Assembly: GCA_001939145.1 (NCBI GenBank)
Contig: LSRX01000057.1
Location: 624,680-688,679, forward strand
DNA from: Symbiodinium microadriaticum
Taxonomy: Eukaryota; Sar; Dinophyceae; Suessiales; Symbiodiniaceae
Direction: 5' to 3'
Length of the DNA: 64,000 nt
Shown here piece by piece: positions 55,438-64,000 of the stretch. The notes under the pieces were generated by a model. It saw nothing but the letters and a program-made list of their open reading frames with translations. It had not been told where the DNA came from and searched no databases. Positions within the stretch are counted from its first letter, which is position 1; every line of letters starts with the position of its first letter. Both the position numbers and the translations under genes were made by a program.

Positions 55438-55928
55438 CACTCGATGAAACCCGAAACTGGGAGGCGCAGTCTGAAGGCACTGACTCTGATGGCCCCTCCC
55501 CAAGGACTCCTGAGGCCGACACCAATGGGAGTACAGATGGCAGCCCCAGAGCTAGGCCAGTCGGGCCCCCGCCGCCAGAGCCACTGGGACAACGCCCGGA
55601 GCATGATCATAGGGTTACAAGTCTTGCTCTGTTGAACGCCGTGGCCGTCCTGTGCCCACGCCTTTCGATCCATCGATCTTGTATGGTTTTGGACTCCTGT
55701 CGCTCGGGCTTTGGCAAGCTTTCATAGCCAGCCCGCCTCTAGCAACTTTCAAGCTTCTTTGCGAGCCCTGCTGTGCTGGACCCACAGTGCAGACAGCCTT
55801 GTCAGCACTGCGAACCGCGACTAGGAACCTTGGGCTGGCGTGGCCCCTCATTCCCGCCAACCTTGCCAATTTTCTTGACCCGGAGACTGAGGCACCCGAA
55901 CAGGAGGCCAGCGCCCAACGCACGCGCA

Positions 55929-56578
55929 TTCCCTACGCGGTGATGACGCCAGGCTACCCACCGGAGATCGGGGAAGTGGAGCTGGAACTGCCCTGCACAC
56001 CTGAAGAAGCCATCCAGGCAGTTCAGGCATCCCGTTCCACTCCTTGCCTTCTGCGTTTCCCCTTTCTGATTCCTGCATCTGATGCTGCCTGATGCCTGGA
56101 GCCATGCCTTGCCTTTCCCTCAATTGGACCTGGACCAGGCCTCTTGTGTCGTGCACGAAGGCAGGCATGTCTTGTGTCTTGAGGACCGCCGGAATCCCAT
56201 AAGTTTCGGTGTTAAACTGGCTCGCAGGTTCGGCATTGACGATAGGCAGCTTCGCACCCTAATTGCCTCCCCGGCACCGGTTAACATTGCCCTGGAAGGA
56301 GTTCGGTGCCAAGCCCTTATTGCGGTTTGCGAGCAGCCGCGCTCTGGTGAACCTGACACCATCTCAGGCTTCTTCCTGGACCAGAGACCAATCCAGGAAG
56401 GTTTCGCCTTCATGCACCTGCGAGACCCCGTGCCTGATGTGCTCGGTCTCTACCGCATTTTTCAGGCTGGCGTGCCAAGGGGCTGGGCGCCCCGGTTCAG
56501 CGATGAGTATGCGCTTGATGGCCATCCTACCTTCTCGTCTGGTTCTGTCGTTGTTGTCGACTACGTGCCAGAGCCTGC
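55929..56578 (+). other. ORF2 module 3 (crosses a frameshift)
   Basis: Third copy, shorter. PYAVMTPGYPPEIGEVELEL is in the shifted frame; then LEDRRNPISFGVKLARRFG, GFFLDQRPIQEGFAFMHL and SSGSVVVVDYVPEPA in the main frame. That the module continues across the frame change shows the two frames belong to one ancestral ORF. Confidence 0.6.
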
Positions 56579-56784
56579 ACCTTCTGATGCCATCGGCGGC
56601 GACCCTGAGATCGCTGAGACCGCGACCCAGGGCACCATTCCCGCGCAATCCAGCACAGAGCATCCCGTCGCCGATGAGGATGGCCCTGCTCACTCGAGTG
56701 GAAGGAATGACCCACCTCGTGATCAGGACGGAGGAGATGACGGCCACTTGCCTCCTGATGGTGGCGTCAACACTCGCCCTATGC

Positions 56785-57781
56785 TGCCGGGGGTCTTTCT
56801 GATCCTGAGTCAAGATTACACCACCGAGCTTGTCGAGGTGCGGATCCCCCTAGATACTCAAGTTGCCGTGACGCTGCTTTATGTGTCGCAAGCTCGTGCT
56901 CGACACGATCGAGATCGCTTTCCCATCCTGTGTGCAGTCGAGCCTCAACCACTGGATGCACAGGCGGTTCTCCTTGCACTACCACAGTGGGCCCCTGACG
57001 GAGTGATTGCAGCTTTTGACCTCACAACCGTCGACGGGCGTATCTTCGCCCTCAACATAGGACGCCGTGCCACACGGGCTGCCCTTTTTCAGGCAGCCGA
57101 GCTTCCGGATCACCCTGGCGTTGAAGTCTTTGTTGGAACGATGCCGTGGCCAATTCCGGCAGACACTGCAGTCGACGTCAGGCACGGAGACCTGATCCAA
57201 TTTACTTTTGCCGGCCGAGGGCCTTCAGTGGTTGCCTCCTTTTCGGACATGCTTCGATCTGCCCAAGGTTGGCGCGCGAACCCGACCTTCATCAGAGCCT
57301 ACTCCGGTTGGAATCTTGATGACACGTGGGTCGTCAATGAGGACAGGCCTTTCCTCTTGCACGTGTCAAGTGCCAGGCGACGGTATGTCCGCCAGGATCT
57401 CGCCTTTCGTATGCGAGTCCCAGCAGACGAACTTATTTTGCGACCACCCCAGCCTCGAATTAGTGATTTCTCTAACCGAGGTTGGGTGACATGCAGCATA
57501 CTTCATGCCGCCAGATCGCTCCATGGCCAACACTACACTGCTGCAAGAGACCCCTTCTGCTTTGTCGATCTCCGGCCCATACTGCGGGGAATCTCTGTAA
57601 TGACAGGTCATGGAGGCTATCTGGATGTGCCAGGGCTCTTTGCTCGTGTAAGCGCAAGGTGCCCGCAGGGGTTCAGACCGATCGTCTGGCATGGCGCACA
57701 TGTGCTGGTCACACCAGGTTCTGCCTCACCAGTACAAGATGGTGATGTTTTTACAGCTGCCTTCACGCCTGAGACACCACC
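56785..57781 (+). other. ORF2 module 4
   Basis: Fourth copy: GVFLILSQDYTTELVEV, AAFDLTTVDGRIFALNIG, VEVFVGTMPWPIPADTAVDV and DLIQFTF, then FVDLRPILRGISVMTGH, CPQGFRPIVWHGAHVLVT and VQDGDVFTAAFTPE. It is followed by an acidic Pro/Asp/Ser linker and a hydrophobic stretch at about 57,985-58,100. Confidence 0.65.
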
Positions 57782-58787
57782 TCGCGCCTTTGCTTCTGAC
57801 CCTCCAGATGACAGTCCAGACCAACCCGATGACCAATCCGGGGGACCCCCTCCCGGGGGAAGCAACCCCAGGGTTGATCGGCATGTTTCAGAAGCACACT
57901 CGCAGGATGCTGGCACGGGCAGCGCCTGCTCATCCTCCCCTGCTGATGCGCCTGCAGGTTATCAGATTGCCTGCCCCCATGCTGGAGGTGTTTTCCTTTC
58001 TGGCCTTTTCAACCTTCTGCTCTGGGCCCTCGCCATCCCGATGCAGTCTCGAGCCTTGCGAATCTTCCTCCTTTTCGCAACACTTCAGCTTCGTGTTGTT
58101 GATGGAGTTATGACCGTGGCTTGCTCTTTACCCCGTGGTGAATCTGCAAATTCCCCTGGGAGCTTCCCCCTAGCAACCCGGGAGCACGCAGAGGCCCCCG
58201 CTGCCGCCTCTCGCGTCTTCGACAGACCCTTGCCAACACCTGCCAGAGCATTGGCGTTCACACATGTGAAAGCTCCACAGGTGCCTTTTGTCAGCGGCCC
58301 TCCCCAAGCTTATCCCTTGCTGCTCGGAGATAGTTTCGCGACCCCTGCATATGAGTCTGAGCCTGGGTCTTTGCACCTTGACGCCCTCTCAACTTTGCTT
58401 GAGGACTGCAGGAATGATAGTGACGACTACCCGATGCACCTTGCAGCCACTCTTCTAGATGCAGTCATTGAACACCACCACGGTGACCAGGGTTACCCCC
58501 CAACACCAGTCAAGCTGTCACTTACTGAGACATTGCCTGATGACTGCAGCACCGTGCCTCCTGTGCACGCTGCGCCTTGGCCGATGCCTGCTGCCTCCTT
58601 CGACACAACCTGGAAGCACGCGCGACTGCAGCTCGGGGGGGCTGATCTAGGTTTCACGGCATCCCAAGCGGCACTTTTTCTGCAGCCTCAAGTGCGCTTT
58701 GGCGAGTTCAGGGACCTTCTGAGACGTCTGCCTCCAGCTGCTGCGAAGTCATTGTGCAACGCTTTCCCAGCAGCCACCTCTGACTCG

Positions 58788-59232
58788 CCCCTACTTTGTT
58801 TCGTCGATGGGTCTTGTACACCGGCAACAAGCCGTAGCAATGCTCTGCTCGGCTGGTCCTGTGTTTTGTTCGATCCTGTGAGATGCAGCATCAGCATCGT
58901 GTCGGGGCCTGGGCCTGGATGGTATGCCCGGTCAGGAGTGCCAGCATCTGCCTTTGTTGCTGAGTGCACTGCCATGACTGCGGCAGTATGGGTTGGCAGC
59001 ACAGCTTTCTTCTGTCGGCAGGTCCAGTACCTCTCCGATTGCCAGGCCGCAATTCAGGTCGCATCCGGCCAAGCTGCGTCCTTTGCCAATGATACTGCAC
59101 TTGTTTTGAGGCGCACTGCATCATGTGCTGAAGCCTTCGTGGGTGCACCTCTCTCAATTCGCTACGTTCCTGGCCACAAGGGGCATTTTGGCAATGAAGC
59201 TGCCGATGCTGCTGCAAAACTGGCGTCAAAAG
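58788..59232 (+). other. ORF2 RNase H domain
   Basis: Type I RNase H, which degrades the RNA of RNA-DNA hybrids. The catalytic carboxylates are visible: Asp in CFVDGSC (58,806), Glu in FVAECTAM (58,962), Asp in QYLSDCQAA (59,037), then the late GHKGH histidine (59,175) and Asp in NEAADAAAK (59,205). All four acidic residues are present, so the domain looks intact. It lies upstream of the endonuclease and RT rather than after RT. Confidence 0.88.
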
Positions 59233-59567
59233 GCCACGCCATCGGCAGCCTCGTCTGGACTGACGATACCGGCGACCCTATCGACTGGTGGGTATGCCAA
59301 GCTCACCGAGTCGAGTGGTGCGGGATTGCGATGCGCAGCCTTTTTGGCGACAGGACTCTTCCCCCAGTTCAGAGTGCCCCCGCGCAGCTCCGCACACACT
59401 GCGCCAGCGCAGCGCCCGCTCATCTTTCTGTATGCACTCATTGCGTGCACACTGCGCATCCGTTGCGCACACAGTGTGGACCTACGCCTGAGCAAATGAT
59501 GGCTCCATTTCGCCCCACTCTCCCAGCAGGCGGTGAGACAGGCAAGCGTTTCGGCAAACTCAATCTC

Positions 59568-60390
59568 TGTTTTGCCACGTACAATGTGCTGTCACTGTGT
59601 GGCAAAGCCTTTGCTGATCAACAGCCCGGCGGCCTGGCTTTTGCGGCGGGCCGGCCGGCAATGTTGGCACGTTGCCTCCTTGAGTCCGGCATTCATGCGA
59701 TTGCCGTGCAGGAAGCGCGAACTGAAACCGGATTCCTGCGTACAGCAGAATTTCTGCGGTTCTCATCTGGCCATGAATCCGGATGCCTCGGTGTTGAGCT
59801 CTGGTTTCTTGAAGGTCACGCCATCATTCCAGCCTCGTCTCAAGGCGACGCAAGAGTTGTTTTCAGCAAAGAAGCCTTCAACGTTGTTCATCGCGACCCA
59901 CGGCGGCTGATCCTGAACTTCAGTTCCGGACCCCTTCGCTTGTGTTTCGCTTCCCTGCATGCGCCCCACCGTGGCACGGAAGCCAATCAGCTACACACCT
60001 GGTGGAGCCGGACTTTGGTTATGATCAAGGAAGCTGCCGCTCGCTCACCGATCATCCTTGGCGGAGATTTCAACGCCTCGGTCGGTTCAGTTAGCTCCAA
60101 TCGTATCGGGGACTGTGGACCCGAAGAGCAGGACGAGGCTGGCGCCTTCCTCCACGAACTTGTCGATGCCTGCCACGCATGGATCCCAGCCACTTGGGAC
60201 CAGTGCCACACCGGACAGTGCTGGACTTATATCCAAAAGCGAAACCAGGCACTTACACGCCCGGACATGATCTGCCTGCCCGACTGCTGGCGAGACGCAC
60301 AAGTCAGCTCTTGGGTTGACTCAAGCATACACGTGGGGCAGCCCTACATTGATCACCTCGCAAGTGTTACTCAGGTTCGAGCCTGGTTGA
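59568..60390 (+). other. ORF2 AP-like (EEP) endonuclease domain
   Basis: Nicks target DNA for target-primed reverse transcription. Motifs in order: ATYNVLSL (Asn at 59,583), AVQEAR (Glu at 59,712), SLHAPHRG (His at 59,958), LGGDFNAS (Asp 60,066 and Asn 60,072), RPDMICLP and YIDHLASV (Asp-His at 60,351). All key residues are present; the usual SDH is IDH. A short Cys/His-rich linker (CTHCVHTAHPLRTQC, about 59,430) precedes it. Confidence 0.9.
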
Positions 60391-60989
60391 AGGTCAACAA
60401 AGGTGGTAGCCGGCCTAAGCCAGCACGCATTGACGCCAAGGCACTCGCTGACCCCGCCAATCAACCCAAGCTTGAAGCCATCCTCACCGCTGCACCCAGG
60501 ATCCCTTGGAATGTCTCAGCCGATGCGCATGCTGCTCTACTTGTCGGGTACCTCCAGCAGGAGCTGGTTGGAACCTTTGCTGTTGCTAGGGGCCAGCCGC
60601 GGCAGGCATACATCACCGCTGACACCTGGGAGCTCCACGGGCAGGTTGCTGCACTGAGGAAGCGATGCGCACGACTTAGGCGACAATGCGGCACACATCT
60701 GCTCGCCGCCGCTTTCAGAGCTTGGGCGGAAAGGAATGCAGCACTCCTGCATAATGCAATTTCTTCGCCCTGGGCTTCCAATGCTGTCTCGTGGGGACAG
60801 GTGCAATCCAGGCAACTGCGAGACTTGTCTCAGCGCCTTCGCAAAGCGTGCAGACAGGACCGTGCGCGTTACCTCTCTGATCTTGCAGATGAGGTACAAT
60901 CCAATAAGCCTGGCTCTCACCAAGCCCTGAACAGGCTCTTAGGCCTCAAGCAAAAGAAACCTTTTGCTCCAGATGTGCTACCTGAAATC

Positions 60990-62430
60990 CTCGACCAGGC
61001 TGGACACCCTTGTCCCACGCCCGAGGACACCCTTCAACGGTGGCGCAGCTACTTTGGAGACATTGAATCAGGCGTTGAGATGCCCCCAGCTGATGTCTTT
61101 GCCGAAGCGGGCACGCGACATCATCTTGCATGGCCTGCGCCTCCAGATGCTCTTTCCCTTCCAGGCCCCAGTGATGTCTGTCGAGCAATGGCCTCCATCA
61201 AAAGCCATAAAGCTTGCGGACCCGATGGTGTTCCGGGCGAGCTTTTCAAGACTGCACCGGCCCTCCTTGCACCGCTCGTGATGCCTCTGGTCTTCAAACT
61301 CGGGCTACTGGGCGAGGAAGCTGCCGGGCTGAAGAGTGCTCTCCTCACCTGGCTTTACAAACAGAGAGGGGCTAAAAACGCATGTTCATCGTACCGTGCG
61401 ATAATGTTGCTCCCCACCTTGACTAAAGTCATTCACCGAGCATACCGACCTCGCATATACGAGCATGTGCTTCATCACGCACCTCCACTTCTTCTGGGCG
61501 GCCGAAAGGGGGCCTCAGCAGTCTTTGGAAGTCATGTGATTCGTCTGTTCTGCCGTTGGGCAGCAGCCTGCCAGAGGCCTGCATGTGTCCTTTTCGCGGA
61601 CGTTGCGTCAGCCTATTATAATTCCATTCGGGATTTGACAGCTCGGCGCATCGATGACCAGGGGCGACCGGTCTCCACTCATGCTCACCCCGACGGCATC
61701 GAGCCACACGAAGGCCTGGCCAGCGCTCTGCAGGGCCCCAGTGCCTTCGAGGCAAGCGGGGCTACGGCGTGGCTAGAATCGCTTGCCGCGGAGTTTCATC
61801 GCGGGTCTTGGTTTTCGCTTCGCGGCGACCACGTACCCGTGGTCACCAGACGTGGTTCGCGTCCAGGGTCGTCTTTAGCTGACCTCATGTATAGCTCCGG
61901 GGTTGCACAGATTGTGGCGACCCGTGATGCCTTGCGGGCACAATCACCAGATGCTGGCCATGTACCCCAAGTGCCGTGGGACAGCAAACGTGACCTGTCT
62001 CCGACGCAAACCCCAACTACTGCGACGCCGCTTAGTGATGTCATCTGGGCTGATGACTTGGCCGAATGCTTCTTGCTTTCCACAGCTCAGCGAGCCGCAC
62101 ACCAGGTGTCCCTGGAGGCGTCCATCCTTGATGAGGCTTTTGCTTCCCAAGGGTACTGCCTAACTTACGGCCCCTCCAAGACCGCAGCACGCGTGCTGTT
62201 GATGGGAGATGGCTCCCGAGCCGCCAAACGCGCCTTGTTCCAGGGGACTGGGACTTTGCCTGTCCTGCGGGAAACTGAAGCGGCCGCCACTCTGCCTCTT
62301 GTCACCAGCTACAAACATCTCGGTGTGCTGGTGGGGTCGTCGTTCCTTTTGGAACTTCGAGCCAGATGCGCCTCTGCGTGGGCGGCTTTCAGACAAGGCA
62401 AACTCCGTGCATACCGCTGCAGGCGCATTG
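60990..62430 (+). other. ORF2 reverse transcriptase domain
   Basis: Motifs: HKACGPDGVPGELFK, SSYRAIMLLPTLTKVIHRAY, motif A VLFADVASAYYN (Asp at 61,599), motif B region TRRGSRPGSSLADLMY, motif C IWADDLAE (Asp-Asp at 62,052 and 62,055), motif D-like LTYGPSKTAARV and YKHLGVLVG. The catalytic triad is intact. Motif C has Trp-Ala-Asp-Asp instead of the common FADD, and motif B lacks the usual QG. An unusually long insert (about 61,650-61,800) separates motifs A and B. Confidence 0.92.
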
Positions 62431-63011
62431 CTGTTGCGAGAAGGGGCACCCTTTTGTCCACTATGGTCATGCCCCGACTCCTCTTTGGGGCAGGCGCGTG
62501 GCCTAGCCTCAATCGCGGCGAATCCCTCCTCTTTCAGCGCACGGTTATGTCCTTGTACAGGCAAACGCTTTGTGTGCCTAAAGGCGAAGATCAGCACATC
62601 TCTGGTGCGATGGCCTGTGCTCTGCTGGGTTTGGCCGATCCGAACACACTTCTTCGTGTGGAGAGGCTGCGCTACCTGCGTCAGCTTTCGCAAGCAGCAC
62701 CCGACACCCTATGGGCCCTCCTCAGACAGGACTCCTCGTACCTTAAAGAGTTGCGCGACGCCATGCAATGGCTTTTTCGGCGAGTCTCTGCCACCGTGGC
62801 GTTACAAGACCCCGTCTCGTGCTGGGAAGAGTGGACTCAGGTTATGTGCAATTCGCCAGGCCGCTTCCGAGGGTGGATCAAACGAGCGGCCGCGCTCGAG
62901 GCTCTTCGCTTGCGAGCTTTTGCCGCCCTGCAGTCCTACAGACGATGTCTGGTACCTTTCTGCTCGAATGAACGCCCGGAGCCCGAGCATGGCGTTCGTT
63001 TTGTCGAGGCC

Positions 63012-63179
63012 TGCCTGCCGTGTCGCAAGGCCTTCACAAACAGGGTCTCCTGGGCCTGTCATGCCAGCAGGCTGCACGGCTACACGAAGGGATCTGACCA
63101 GTCTTGGTGCAGCGGATGTGGCAAGCTTTTTGCCAATTCTGGCCGCATGAAGAGGCATGTTTTTGTCACTCCAGCGTGT
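63012..63179 (+). other. ORF2 C-terminal pair of zinc fingers
   Basis: CLPCRKAFTNRVSWACHASR ending in LH (C-x2-C-x12-H-x4-H) and, 72 bp after the first Cys pair's end, CSGCGKLFANSGRMKRHV followed by FVTPAC (C-x2-C-x12-H-x6-C). Probably nucleic-acid binding, as the C-terminal finger of other LINEs. Confidence 0.82.
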
Positions 63180-63875
63180 CAAGTGAATTGGGGCACCTTC
63201 AACCTTGCTGGTCCTTTGCCTAAACATCCTCTTCACCCGTCGGCTCCGCCCGTTCAGTTGCCTGGCACTGCTGTTCGACCGGCCAGGGACGCACCTCAGG
63301 ATACGTGTCATCCTGCCGTCCTCGACGCCCTGCTCGGCCTTGATGAGTCGGATGACACGCAGGTGTGGGCAGTCATCCAGGACTTCATCGCCCCGATCGA
63401 GCACCTGAGATGTACTGTCGAAACGTGGAGCGCCCATCCCTCCGCACAGCCCTTCGCAGGGGAGGCAGCCAGCAACATGTTGCTTTTGCTGGATCCGGAA
63501 GTTTGCTGCGACTCTTTTCAGCAGCCCAAGACGCAGCCTGTGCACCTGGACTTCCTTGCACCTCTCCTCCCCCTCTCTGGACTTGCTCTTCCTCTTGCCT
63601 CAAGTGGGGTTTCTGCTTCCTTTGCCATCGAAGCACCCCCATTGCCATGCTTCGTCTACCCTTTTGACTGCAGCGTTCCGCTTGCAGCCGCTGACAGGCA
63701 TGTGGCTTGGTTGGAAGCTTCAGTTGAGGTGCTCGCTGCCTGTACCCAAGCGTCCGCCACCAGCCCGGTGCGGATTCAGGCCTCTGCGACAGGGCTCCGA
63801 TGCCTCGAACCGGCGACTTCTTGGCTCTTGGCGGGGGGTTTGGTCAGTACAGAGGAAGGCCTTGCCTCTCCTTGA

Positions 63876-63967
63876 CCGGGGCCCTTTTCCGCCTTGTCTG
63901 TCTCACCAGAATTCATTTGCTAGAGGCGCGTCGTATCCGACCCAAGCCTGTGCGAAGAAGAAGATAT
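63876..63967 (+). other. Retrotransposon 3' UTR
   Basis: About 90 bp after the ORF2 stop without poly(A); ends GCGAAGAAGAAGATATAG before TA repeats. Confidence 0.7.

Positions 63968-64000
<33 letters not shown>
63968..64000. repeat. (TA)n microsatellite at the retrotransposon 3' end
   Basis: TA run reaching the window edge, the counterpart of the 5' (TA)n at 49,750-49,779. Confidence 0.95.

Larger units (their letters stand above)
51144..63875 (+). pseudogene. Retrotransposon ORF2 (about 4,240 codons), interrupted at three places
   Basis: One reading phase carries the product from 51,144 to the TGA at 63,875. Exceptions are a TAG at 53,505-53,507 and a segment from about 55,650-55,727 to about 56,075-56,090, where the coding phase moves to another frame and back. 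The second shift lies in a near-duplicated TGATGCTGCCTGATGCC, which looks like a small duplication. The first ATG in this phase is at 51,399; no ATG overlaps the ORF1 stop, so translation might involve reinitiation or a +1 shift. Contents in order: Leu/Pro/Cys-rich N-terminus (51,144-52,900), four diverged modules (52,918-57,781), a linker with a hydrophobic stretch, RNase H, endonuclease, RT and zinc fingers. It is far larger than usual LINE ORF2 (about 1,000-1,500 residues). The 56,082-63,875 part alone is open for 2,597 codons. Confidence 0.8.
49780..63967 (+). mobile_element. Giant non-LTR retrotransposon (LINE-like), ~14.2 kb
   Basis: Begins right after (TA)n with GGGCTCAGAATACG, has a ~260-bp 5' leader, ORF1 (coiled coil), a very long ORF2 (repeated modules, RNase H, EEP endonuclease, reverse transcriptase, zinc fingers) and a short ~90-bp 3' UTR ending in GAAGAAGAAGATATAG and (TA)n. 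No LTRs were seen. It sits on the same strand as the host gene array. (TA)n on both sides suggests insertion into a TA microsatellite, or a tail templated on it. Because the window ends in the 3' (TA)n, a target-site duplication cannot be judged and a misassembly at the TA tracts is possible. It has one TGA, one TAG and two frameshifts, so this copy is probably not autonomous. Confidence 0.85.

Noticed and set aside
62209..63150. 313-codon plus-strand frame inside the RT gene
   Set aside because: Shadow frame of ORF2; the RT thumb and zinc-finger motifs lie in the main frame.
62802..63545. 247-codon minus-strand frame
   Set aside because: Antisense shadow of the ORF2 C-terminus.
63876..64000. 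LTR at the element's 3' end
   Set aside because: No sequence from the 5' leader recurs here, and the RT, endonuclease and zinc-finger motifs are those of non-LTR elements.

Overview
The window looks like nuclear DNA of a dinoflagellate, most likely Suessiales/Symbiodiniaceae-like (inference). The reasons are: many interstitial TTTAGGG/CCCTAAA-type motifs, gene copies in a head-to-tail unidirectional array, introns that almost all start with GC and end with AG followed by G, coding pieces of 37-482 bp spread over long introns, and a giant non-LTR retrotransposon. No bacterial-type genes, rRNA, tRNA or CRISPR arrays were seen, and all credible coding sequence is on the + strand.

Layout. Three tandem copies of one ~18-22 kb unit fill 1-49,779: unit A (1-22,194), unit B (22,195-40,299) and the 5' part of unit C (40,300-49,779). 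Each unit carries the same multi-exon gene. By following reading phase across exons and comparing copies I could build a nearly continuous model. It has a signal-peptide exon, a right-handed beta-helix ectodomain with Pmp/POMP-like GG[AC]I and GGGIYV motifs, a cysteine-rich GCC2/GCC3 (ephrin-receptor-like) stretch, and then about 7-9 hydrophobic membrane segments with an Ala/Glu/Lys-rich tail. The copy A product would be roughly 1,100 residues. The ectodomain contains an array of symmetric phase 1-1 mini-exons (75, 78 or 81 bp), each one beta-helix coil and each inside its own ~0.9-1.1 kb repeat: 7 in A, 5 in B, 5 in C. Copy B has lost the end of its cysteine-rich junction exon and is probably a pseudogene. 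Copy C is interrupted, in an intron, by the retrotransposon.

Retrotransposon. About 49,780-63,967 is a ~14.2 kb non-LTR element, same strand, flanked on both sides by (TA)n. ORF1 (coiled-coil) has one internal TGA. ORF2 is about 12.7 kb in one frame, interrupted by one TAG and a pair of compensating frameshifts. Its 3' half is intact and encodes RNase H, then an AP-like (EEP) endonuclease, then reverse transcriptase, then two C-terminal zinc fingers. RNase H before the endonuclease is not the textbook order. Upstream of RNase H lie four diverged copies of a ~200-500 residue module with ubiquitin-like-looking segments, which I do not recognise from any described LINE.

The rest is introns and intergenic DNA with telomere-like motifs, large tetranucleotide/pentanucleotide microsatellites at the same intron position in A and B, and one assembly gap (20,063-20,172). 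Exon borders are inferred from phase, conserved junctions and comparison of copies; no transcript evidence was available.
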